NCBI GenBank assembly: GCA_015680685.1
Contig: MNCI01011966.1
Span: 1-64,000, forward strand
DNA length: 64,000 nt
DNA from: Gnetum montanum
Taxonomy: Eukaryota; Streptophyta; Gnetopsida; Gnetales; Gnetaceae
Direction of reading: 5' to 3'
This document shows, one piece after another, positions 55,220-64,000 of the stretch (position 1 is the stretch's first letter; each line of letters begins with the position of its first letter). A program made the position numbers and the translations under genes. Below the pieces are notes generated by a model. That model had not been told where the DNA came from. It searched no databases and saw nothing but the letters and a program-made list of their open reading frames with translations.

Positions 55220-57909
55220 TAAGAAGAGAATGCAAAGCAAGAGGCTCAATTATATAGCATCCATTAGCAAACTCCTGCCACAGAGTACTTAGTTCAAGGA
55301 GAGGAAAAGATTTCATAAGCACCAAAACAAGAACAACATCTTATGCTATCATTAGATTGCCTCTAGGCCATCCAAGAGAAATAGATCATGTCCATAATTA
55401 TCATGGAGTTAAATTTTGATCCATTCATGGAATTTTCTCTAGAAAAAGTAAAGACACAACTCCAAGCATCATCACTATGGCCCACACTTACAAGCAATGA
55501 AGAATGCTACCTATGAGAGACATATTAGTTTTGGCACGACAAGTAAGTTGATGCAAAACTCAAGATTGAAGGAGTCTTAGTGTCCTTTTTAGTGAAAGTG
55601 ATTACTAAAGGTCCTTAATGTGCCCAATGAAGGGGGAAACATCGAACAAATCTCCACCATATTTGACATTGATGCAAGGAGAGTGTGGTTGCAATGGGCA
55701 TATGGAAAGGATGAGAACAATTACAGTGAGCTAACCTCAGAGAAAAGATCTATTTCAAAATTGGCACCTACACATATTCCCTACCAAAAGGATCAATCTA
55801 ATATCAACATATAAAACTAGAGGAAGTGCCATCTTGATGGAAAAATTTAATGTAAACATCATCCATCTATAGTTCCTTGAAATTAAAAGGTGATTCATAG
55901 AAAAGAAGGTAGGAAAGTTGACATTTCCATTTCCTTTTTATTAGGAAGCTATGCAAATAAGCTAGAATCCTAGGTTGCACTAATGATGTCCCTAGGAAGG
56001 CTCAAAATGCTTCATGCATACACATGCTCAAATTGGTGTCACCAAAAAGATCAAGTAGAAAAACCAATAGAAACCAAGGAAACTATAGGTACCACACTTA
56101 CTGGTAGCACTCCAACTGTTTGTCAATAATAATAGGCTAGGCCTAGCAATCAACAATAGACTGAGCAATAGTAGCAACAACAACAACAAGTTCCATCATC
56201 ACTGCTAAATTGTAGGTCATTGATGAGCCATTTTCAACAAATTGCAAAAACTATCAACTAGGAAACAACAAAAGAAGCCAATCTATATAAGGTTATAGAC
56301 AATGCAATTAGATCCAAAATTTCAATAGATCCCATGAGTTGGTAGATTTTATTACAATCAGGAGGAGGGGATGAATGGTTACAATAGATATCAAGGAATG
56401 TTGCATCATTCCAAGTGATGCTAGAAACTAGAGAAGGAGCCAAAGTAGTGGTAATGCAACATCCAGATGCAGTAGGAGAAATAGAGATAATCGTAGATCA
56501 TATTAAAGAATCATTCAACATTCTTGTTATGACACCAGTAGATCTTTCAAGAGTGAGAGATGCTTAATTTCTTGTTGGGTCCTCCATGAATCCTATGGAA
56601 CATGAGAACATCCTTGACAAACTACTGTAGATAGGGTAGGTCATATAGAATTTGTTTAATATTCCAAGTGATATCATTGCAATGTAGTTTGAATTGATCA
56701 CCATCAAGGAAAAGTTGGTCATGGTTGAGACTAGGATGAAGCATGCTGAAAATGAAGTTAGAGGGTTACATGAAGAGCTAACCATCCTACGAGCTAAAAG
56801 AAGAGATCTTGCATAATTTGTTATGTCAAACCAACTAGAATAAATCAAAAATAACCATGTGAATTGGTTGATTGATCAAAACATACAGATAAAACAAGGA
56901 TAAGGATAAGGCAATATGGGGTCCTTTAGTAGTAAAAGCTCAGACATATGCCCATATCAAAGCACTTGCTATCTTACAAGAAGAGAATAAGAAGGTAGCT
57001 ATAGAAAACAGAAGGTTTACTAATGTAGAAAAATAGAAGAATGTTTTTGAAGAAAGCATCCATCAATTAAGAGAATAACTTATGAGGGTCAACCAAGACA
57101 TGGGCTACATGGCCAAAGAAAATAGGACTCTTTTAATAGAAGAAGTCTACACAATAAGATCGAAATCTACTATATAAATAAGTGCATGGAAAAAACGAGG
57201 GTAAAAAGCATGAGAGGCTCAAGGAACATTTTAGAGACTAAGTGGGTAGTAGATCAACAAGAATGAGAACTAGATGAAAAAGAAAAAGATCACTTTTTTC
57301 TTTGCATAGAATCTTAATTAGTAGCCAATCCTAGAAAGCCTCACTCATGTCCATTAGGAAGAATTGAAGAATAAAGACATGCAAATTGAAGATCATACAG
57401 AGTACATGGGATTAGCTAATCTTCATTATGCTAACTTAGCCATGTTAATAGGTTGCAAGCCTAGAAATGAGCTAGAACAACAAGTAGTGGTCATGTATGC
57501 TTTGTATGAGAATGCGTTTGTTGATAGAAAGGATGCATTACAAAAGCTACACTTGGAAAACTCAGAACTTAATATTGTTAAGGTTGTCTATCAGGGCCAA
57601 AAGGATGTTGTAGCTAGCCTATTTTGTCACATGTCAGATTATCAAGAACTCAGAAAGATAGCCAAATAATTTGAAGAAGAATGACGATATTTTGTGAAGT
57701 AGTGCATGAAAACTAATTAGATGTTCTAGTAGCTACCATGCCCATGGAATGTACTAACTCCATCACACATTTTTCAATAAGCATGGATGGTACACAATCC
57801 CCAGAAAAAAGAAGAAAAACTTCAAGCATTACTAAATAGATACCAATTTAAGAAGCTTGATGACAAAGGGAAGTAGCTGATGAAAGAGCCACCACTACCA
57901 AGAACTTGA
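55220..57909 (+). pseudogene. Accessory ORF of the host element, main (3') piece
   Basis: Continuation of 44835-44930. Homology to the nested copy is seen in order along its length. RRVWLQWAYGKDENNYSELT (55680) pairs with WIQWCYGVECKEFGSLTMVE. GLANLHYANLAML (57412) pairs with QLANLQYANLAML, followed in both by ELExxVVxxYxLYExxFxxxKxxxQKL. LPCPWNVLTPSHI (57733) pairs with LPCPWEVPTLAHI, followed in both by KEEKxxALL. It ends with TGA at 57907. The middle (56600-57100) has Glu/Lys-rich heptad-like text, consistent with coiled coil. Several frame changes and many stops. With the 5' piece it would be about 930 codons, close to the nested copy. Confidence 0.7.
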
Positions 57910-58107
57910 TCTACATCTAGCCACTTACATTATATTTTATTTTGTCATACACTTATGTAGATTTTTGTATAAACATCACTACAACATTCAGAGTCATGTA
58001 AATATTCTATCAGTCATGTATAGTCAAATGTACCTTCCAATTTTGTAAGGGACTCTATCCTCATTTTTTAAAACTTGAGGATGAGTTTCCAGTCCATCAT
58101 GGAAATA
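57910..58107 (+). other. 3' region and polypurine tract of the host element
   Basis: GATGAGTTTCCAGTCCATCATGGAAATA leads into the LTR; it is a counterpart of GATGAGTTTTCATTTAGTCATGGGGGTA at 3930-3957, with the purine run reduced to GGAAATA. Confidence 0.65.
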
Positions 58108-58996
58108 TGATAAATCCAAATTTTTATGCATTATAATATCATAACAATGATGTGTCATTAATACAATGTCATAGCACATGCTATGTCATCATTGATATGA
58201 TGTGTTAGGATGTATGCAACCCTATAAATACAACACTTTGATGCACAATCAACTAAATTTTTAGTTCCATAATAACCAGAATCTTGTACTTCTATTTCTT
58301 AAATTTAGACTCAGCAATTAGAAGAGTGAATGTCTATAGTGTGATGCATTGTTGTTGAATAGAGTCTTTATTCAAGTAGTTTGTACTTTGGCACAAGTTG
58401 TTACCAAAAATAAAGACTGAGACTATTTTACATCATTGCAACATTCTCTTAGTTTATTATTTTTACTTAGCATAATGATTATTGCTTTACTAGCATAATA
58501 CTTTACTTTTCCAAATCACGTTATCTTTACTTGTTGATAGTAAGTGGAATTGATACAATTGATTTTGAGTGTTAAGTATGATTTTCTCATAATCCCAGTA
58601 GTATTATTACTTGGTTTTCCTAGTAGCATAATACTTGGTAATCCTAGTGATGATTACATAAGTCCAAGACATGTTCGGTAAATCAAGAATGGTTATCCAT
58701 GGTCATAGGCTAGAATAGATTTACTTACTTATTCTTACTTAGACTTAGTACCTACTTTCATCTATATCATGTCAACACTTAGGAGTATTAGTGGCCGATC
58801 AACATCAACCATCATATGCCCCACTGCTAGCTAAACCATATACTTAGACTTTACTACCTTGAGTGGGAAGACAATGATCATGAGCTTAATTCAATTACTA
58901 GCATATCAACATTGACCATCCATGGATTACAATCGAGTTATCCGTAAACACTTGTAACTTGTATGGTTGGGTGTTGGATTGCTTCACTACTCATCA
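58108..58996 (+). repeat. 3' LTR of the host accessory-ORF element
   Basis: Starts TGATAAATCC and ends CACTACTCATCA. TATA box CCTATAAATAC near 58223. Shares TTGGTAATCC-type, ATCATATGCCCC, GTGGGAAGACAATGATCATG and CACTTGTAACTTGTATGG blocks with the other LTRs of the family. U3 is rich in ATGATGTGTCAT- and ATGTCAT-like short repeats. Confidence 0.85.
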
Positions 58997-59439
58997 AACT
59001 AGTTTCAAGTGTAAAGTATAATTGTTTGGTAATCTAGTAGTGACCTTTCTTGATTTTCTTAGTTGTAAAGTTGTTTGGTAATCCCAATAATAGTTACATC
59101 AGCCCAATACATATACAAAAATCCAAGAATAGATACTTATTATCATAGGATAGAGTAGATTTTCATTTCCATTATACTTAGAATTAGAATTTATAATCAT
59201 TTCCATCATGTTCACACTTAGGAAACTTAAATCCAAACAACATCATTTCATCGTATACATCACTAAGTGTTAAACCATATATTTTATACCTCACTAACTC
59301 TAAGTGTGAAGATAATGCTCATGAACTTACTATCCACTCACTAGTATATTTATCTTATGCATCCATAGATTATAATTTGGTTGTGCATGAAGATTTGTGA
59401 CTTCAATGATTGTATGTTGGAATATCCAACTACTCATCA
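58997..59439 (+). repeat. Partial LTR (3' half) of the same family, directly adjoining
   Basis: From about 58997 the text follows the second half of the preceding LTR: AGTGTAAAGTATAATTG, TTGGTAATCCCAATAATAG, TACACTTAGAATT-like, AGTGTGAAGATAATGCTCATG, then TCCAACTACTCATCA at 59425-59439. The host element therefore probably inserted into the middle of an older LTR of its own family. The left half of that LTR would lie left of the host element's own 5' LTR. Confidence 0.75.
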
Positions 59440-60379
59440 TTGATGCCTTATGAGGGATATGTTAATGTTTTTACTAGTTAGTTGATGTTACATAATTCAT
59501 TCTATCAAGTATCATAAAGTATACCTTTCGTACTTAGAATAATATTTTGAAACATACACATACTTGAGCATCAAAAAAAATTTTAAATGGCTTTTACAAC
59601 TAAAGTAAAATCTTCATCTATTATCAATCTTAATGAAGGTAATGATAGAGGTTACAATGCAAAACATTAAAGTGCATGAATGCAAACAAGAATTTCATAT
59701 GCTCATATTGATCCTTATTATCTTGATTTCACATTCATTTTCCACTAGGATGAATAACTTAAATGGTGATGCTTACCAAAAAATATTATCTTATTACCCG
59801 AACATTAAGCTCCACCAATTATTCAAGCATCCCTCATGAGATCAAACCTTGGCCACATACAAGAAGTGTACCAAGTCATCAAAAACATGGCTAGACCCTA
59901 ATAGTGAATAGAGGCTCAATCAAGAAGGAATGCCATTATGAAGGTAAGATATGGGCAAGATAAAGGAAAAAGGGCATCGCAAAAAATTATCCTTAAAGAA
60001 TAAGATGATGTTCCATCTCAAGCTAAAAAATCCTAGTAGACTGATAGATATCAATCTTAGATTCTAGTAATATGCATTGTAGATCTAGTAAAAATGAAGC
60101 TATGTTTAGATCTTAGAAAAACCTCTAGAAGAAAGAAGAAGGACTCCATACTTAAGAGATATTCAAGGCCTAAGATATTAGATAGATCCAAAATAGGTGA
60201 ATCAAGGAGTCACAAAAAGAGAACTAGTTGACATCATTCTTTGACTCCTTCATCTTCTTCCTCACACTCATCAATGGAGTGTGATAGAAGGAAAAAAATA
60301 CTAAGGAATCATGATGAGGTTAGGAGAAGAGATTTTTGTAATTAGAAAAATTTATTGCTTGAAAGACTAATTAATTCAA
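59440..60379 (+). pseudogene. Decayed coding-like region of unknown nature
   Basis: From ATG at about 59588 the plus strand reads MAFTTKVKSSSIINLNEGND, later RSHKKRTS and a Ser-run SLTPSSSSSHSSMECDRRKK near 60220-60290, with about ten stops. The Lys/Ser-rich end resembles a nuclear or nucleic-acid-binding tail but no domain is recognised. It is cut at 60380 by an LTR. Confidence 0.3.
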
Positions 60380-61767
60380 TGTAGCATTCCTTGACTTTGA
60401 ATCCATAGGGCCACCAGTAAAAATAGGATTCAGGGCACCCTAGGTAGTTCGATAGATCAACCAGGGACTTAAAAAATGCAAAATGATGTAATAAAAATAG
60501 AATGCTAAAATTGATAATAGATCTAAATAATTCATAGAAAATAAATGAATATATTTTACACACAAAACATAGAACATAAAATCTTATTGAGAAAGAATAA
60601 AGAATAAGTTAGAGAAATGTGTACAAATGGTACCTAAGTTGGCAACAAGGGTCATTCACTTGGATGGGGGTTCAGGGTCCATTGAAGTCAATGCAATCAA
60701 CTCCATATGCCAGATGTCCTGCCACTCCGAATTTTATCAAACATCCAGTGCTACTACTCCAAATATATAATGTTGGCTATGATGGAGGTTAAGAAGTGTG
60801 AAGAATCCAGGTTGCTTAAGTGCTCTAAACTAGGAGTTGAGAATCTCAAAAGTGTAGTGGGGAGCTTGAAGATTCACAAATCCCAAAGGGGCTTACAAAG
60901 GCATAAGGTCACATGGTTTCCATGTTGGGTTCAAGAGAATATAAGTGTGGAAACTTGAAAGAAATCTTGAGTGCTTGAAAATGCCCAAGTGTAGATCTGT
61001 GAACAACTTGTAAATGGTGTTTGAAAATGGTTTTATAGGTCTTTGTACATGAATGGTGCTAGAGAATGACTTTAATTTGGATGTAATTTTGCTACAAAAA
61101 GGCTGAAAATTGGCTGCCAAATTGCTACAAATTTCTACCTTGTATAGGTAAGATGGATGCCCAAACTTGGGGGGTTACTATATATGGTAAGTGCTTCCCC
61201 ATCATGGTCATTTCGTTTACTGTAAATAGTAATGGGGGCACACATTCTATGCTAAAGATAGATCTTCCATGTTGAGCCTTCTACCATCCTTGTTGGAATG
61301 ATTGGTCAATGTTGGAGTGCATGAAGTGATGAAATTTAGCTTTTGTGGCTTCCTCACTATGGGCATGTAGTTTTCACATTGGGGGAAAAGTTCCCAAGCT
61401 GAGGATAAAACCCCCCTCCCCCACATTCCTCCATGCTAGGGGTAGGTAAGATTTACCCCCTGTAAGTGTTTCTAGTGTAGAAAAGTGTATGGCCCCCATA
61501 AAACCCATCCAAGTATCATTTTTGGCATTCCAAAAGGTAATTTTGATCCCCCAAGCACAAATATAAATACTAGGTGACTTTTTTCAATTGGGGAATGCAG
61601 TTTTGACCAATTATGAGGCATGTTTTAGCCTCAAAAGTATGGGATATGTGAGATTGCCCTCCATAGATTACAATTTTCACATTTACAATGAAGTTTTACC
61701 TTAGGTTTCAAGGGGTGAAAGCTACATGATGAAAATTGGCTATAACATGCAAATTTTTTGTACTACA
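60380..61767 (-). repeat. 3' LTR of a second Tat-like element
   Basis: Aligns with 11155-12550 and 28523-29962 over its length and has the best-kept ends: TGTAGCA at 60380 and ACTACA at 61767 (plus strand). Shared landmarks: GCCACCAGTAAAAATAGGAT, CAGGGACTTAAAAAA, TTCAAGGGGTGAAAG. It fixes the true ends of the LTR family. Confidence 0.88.
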
Positions 61768-61783
61768 ATGGCCCCTCTTTGTT
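61768..61783 (-). other. Polypurine tract of the second Tat-like element
   Basis: AACAAAGAGGGGCCAT on the minus strand, directly before the 3' LTR. Confidence 0.8.
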
Positions 61784-62000
61784 AGTGTCTAGAGCATTAA
61801 CCTGAGAGGCATCAACAAATAATAAAAACCACCACTACATATTATGATGCTACAATGCATATAGGCCACATGAGATTATAAAATTAAGCTATCCAAGTCA
61901 CTAAAGTCACTAGTTTAAGGTTGTGGTAGGCCATGGTATTGGTTTAAGGCCCTGGTAGGCTGTTGAAAGCAAGATCACTTGTCAATGATTGTTAGCTACA
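61784..62000 (-). other. Short 3' non-coding region
   Basis: Between polypurine tract and integrase. Contains AGTTTAAGGTTGTGGTAGGC and GGTTTAAGGCCCTGGTAGGC, relatives of the TAGTTTTAGGCC repeat at 24015. The corresponding region of the 18.8 kb element is about 1 kb, so this copy is shorter. Confidence 0.5.
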
Positions 62001-63040
62001 TGTAGTATGACTTTAGATAGGAATTCTTAACAAGATTGACTAGTTCATCCCCATCCATGTTAGCTATTCTGAATGTGACATTCTTGTAGGCTCTGGTGAC
62101 AAAGAAGGGTCCTTCTAAGTTGGCTAAGAATTTATCTGTATGCTCATGGACAACTTTGAGAACAAAGTGGACTTTCTTGATCTTCTACATGGTCAAGTTA
62201 TGGTGATGCTACCACTTCTACCTCTTTTGTTAGTGCTCGATGTGAGCAATCGCTTGCATCTATTGCTCTTGAGTCAAGTCCATGGCTACTATTCACAACT
62301 CCTTATTCGGCTTATCATTGATAAAGTTGTTTAAGGCTACTTAGAGAAATGGCACCTATAATTAAAGAGGTAAAATAAATTTTGAACCATAAAATAGGCT
62401 ATAAGGGGTTATATTGGTTTTCATGTGATAGGTTGTTTTGTATGCCCACAGTGCATGGACAAGCCTCTCATGCCATTTGTGTTAGCAGTTATTAAGCATC
62501 TTCTTGAACAAGTCGATGATGGCCTTGTTACTTGCTTCCACTTGTCCATTGTCTTAAGGGTAATAAGAAAATAAGAAATAATTCTTAATGCCTATATCAT
62601 GATAGAAATATTTTGTTTCCTTGCTACTAAATTATGGTCCATTATCCATAACTATGATCATGGGCATGTTAAAATGAACTACAATGTTATCTAGGATGAC
62701 TCTGTAGACTTGCTCAAATGTAGTATTCCTTAGGATAATAGCCTCAACCCACTTTGTAAAGTATTTGATTATGATGATCATGAAGCTATTTCCTATGGAA
62801 GACCTAGAAATTATCGGTCCAATGATATTCGAACCCCATTGTTGAAATGACCATGTTATTTGAGTGGTATGAAACTAAATTAGTGGTATATGTATAAGGT
62901 TGCTATATCATTGGCATTTGTGATATTGCTTAACCTTCTATAGGCAATCATTTTCCATTTGAGGTCAATAGTAGCCTAACCATATAATCTTAATGGCCAT
63001 AACTCTTAGTCCTATATGTCCTCCACAAACACCCTTGTGA
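62001..63040 (-). pseudogene. Integrase of the second Tat-like element
   Basis: Parallel to 13560-14720: the plus-strand phrases CATCCCCATCCATGTTAGCTA (62048), TTGCTTCCACTTGTCCATTG (62532), TCCATTATCCATAACTATGA (62640) and GAACCCCATTGTTGAAATGA (62830) correspond, base for base with few changes, to phrases at 13675, 14155, 14262 and 14455. On the minus strand they encode the C-terminal domain, the NGQVE-type catalytic Glu region, the second Asp region and the WG(L/F)D-type first Asp region. Stops are present. Same role and order as in the other copy. Confidence 0.8.
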
Positions 63041-63099
63041 ATATTTTCTAGGACTATTCTAGCTTTAATTTTACCTAAGCACTTTAGGAGTATTCCATC

Positions 63100-63720
63100 A
63101 TAGGATAGTTGACATAATGTGTTATCACCTACAATGACATACTACTTCAACCACTTATGTATGGTGTCCTTTTGAGTAGTAGTCAGGGCTTGTGAGGATT
63201 CACAATGCATAAGATAAAATTTGATATTGTCATACCACTCCTTGGAAGAAGTAGTATGAATGATGACCATAGAGATATCCTTAGTTTTGTATGTGATTGA
63301 AGTATCATAATCCATAGTTAAGGCGGACAACTTACTAAACAGATATGATGTCACATTAAGGGCTAATGTTGCAATTGCATTGGCTATGATGTTTTTGTTT
63401 TGGGGTATGTGCTAGATATCAAAATTTGTAAATTGCTACAAACATTGCTTCCCTAGGTCACAGTATGGTTGTAAGTATTTAGCTTTACATGCATAAAATT
63501 CAATTACTTAGATAACCACGAGTTGTGAATTTCCCTTGATCACTAAGAATCTAATTCCTAGGTCATGAGCTACCATCATTCCTCTAATCAAACCTTCATA
63601 CTGTGCTATATTGTTAGTACATGGGAACTAAAAATGATATGTGAAGGATCAAATTTCACTAGATCAAAATGATATGATGACATTGGCACTGGCACCATGG
63701 GTAGTTGAACCTCTATCAAA
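63100..63720 (-). pseudogene. Tat-type second RNase H of the second element
   Basis: The open stretch 63142-63354 (TSYLFSKLSALTMDYDTSIT, SSKEWYDNIKFYLMHCE) matches NVFRKLSSLTMNYAISIM and TKEWYDDIMFGLMHGE of the copy at 14792-15280. The NNIxxYEGLI block lies near 63590 (minus strand) but is broken by a stop and by frame changes. The remainder of pol continues toward and beyond the window edge. Confidence 0.75.
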
Positions 63721-64000
63721 ATGCATAACCACCTCATAACCCTCAAGCACTTGGCTAACTACACTAATGTGTTCATTAGGGAATATTGAATCTATGACTA
63801 TTTGGTCATCGAAAGTAAAAGTGTGAGTTGTATGGCAATATCTTTACCTTTTTTTGAGGATTGAGAGATGTAATGAAGGTCAAACTCCACAGTAATGGCT
63901 TTCCATTAGGCTATATGGCTACTTTAGTAGATGTTAGTAATTATGGCTTTCAGAACATTGTCTTTGCAAATGATGTTGACATGGCTTCTGAAGAAGTAGT
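63721..64000 (-). pseudogene. Pol linker and first RNase H end of the second element, cut by window edge
   Basis: Matches the region 15340-15640 of the 18.8 kb element (for example CCTCAAGCACTTGGCTAACTA at 63740 versus CTCTTGGGCACTTGCCTAACC at 15361; ATTGAGAGATGTAATGAAGG at 63863 versus TTTGAGAAATGTAATGAAGG at 15482). Whether this copy has an RT palm lies outside the window. Confidence 0.65.

Noticed and set aside
3958-58996. The LTRs at 3958 and 58108 as the two ends of one giant element
   Set aside because: Each is preceded by its own polypurine tract and 3' region and neither is followed by a primer binding site, so both are right-hand LTRs of separate elements.
1-64000. tRNA, rRNA or snRNA genes
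   Set aside because: No cloverleaf-compatible A and B box pairs or rRNA core words were recognised; a tRNAscan-SE and Rfam search would be needed to exclude them.

Overview
The window looks like intergenic DNA from a large, repeat-filled plant nuclear genome. It is AT-rich and built from old, nested, heavily mutated LTR retrotransposons, with no intact long host gene. The age of the LTRs and the dominance of Tat/Athila-like Ty3/gypsy elements would fit a gymnosperm, but the species is inferred, not shown. Almost every coding region has scattered in-frame stops and a few frameshifts, so 'pseudogene' is the normal state here.

Layout. (1) 501-4765, + strand: 3' half of a Ty3/gypsy element (RNase H, integrase, long 3' region, LTR). 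(2) 5821-6695: solo LTR of the same LTR family, flanked by TTAAT. (3) 9383-11154 and 29968-32300, + strand: a Ty1/copia element split in two. (4) 11155-29962, - strand: an 18.8 kb Tat/Ogre-like Ty3/gypsy element with both LTRs and target duplication ATAAC. It has gag, protease, dual RNase H and integrase, but no visible reverse transcriptase palm. In that place are a ~185-bp tandem array and an apparently spliced gene on the opposite strand. (5) 32300-35345: repeats and the C-terminal end of another Ty3 integrase (-). (6) 35850-37360: relatively GC-rich remains of what may be host coding sequence. (7) 37500-43450: an LTR-like promoter block and a decayed intron-containing coding region of unknown family.

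(8) 44835-58996, + strand: an element carrying a long accessory ORF, interrupted by (9) 44931-55214, - strand: a complete relative with two LTRs, target duplication CCTTG, a tRNA-Asp-type primer site, gag and protease, no RT/RNase H/integrase, and a ~950-codon sense accessory ORF. Upstream of that ORF is a TATA box with a copy of the LTR U3 core. (10) 58997-59439: part of a further LTR of this family. (11) 60380-64000, - strand: 3' LTR, integrase and RNase H of a second Tat-like element, running off the window.

How the parts relate. The pol-bearing element (1) and the accessory-ORF elements (8, 9) share LTR ends (TGATRA...TCATCA), an AGTCATGGGGG-type polypurine tract and 3' region sequence. 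They look like an autonomous partner and non-autonomous derivatives. The most unusual feature is the accessory-ORF family with its own LTR-like promoter; the second is the antisense spliced gene that sits where RT should be in the 18.8 kb element.
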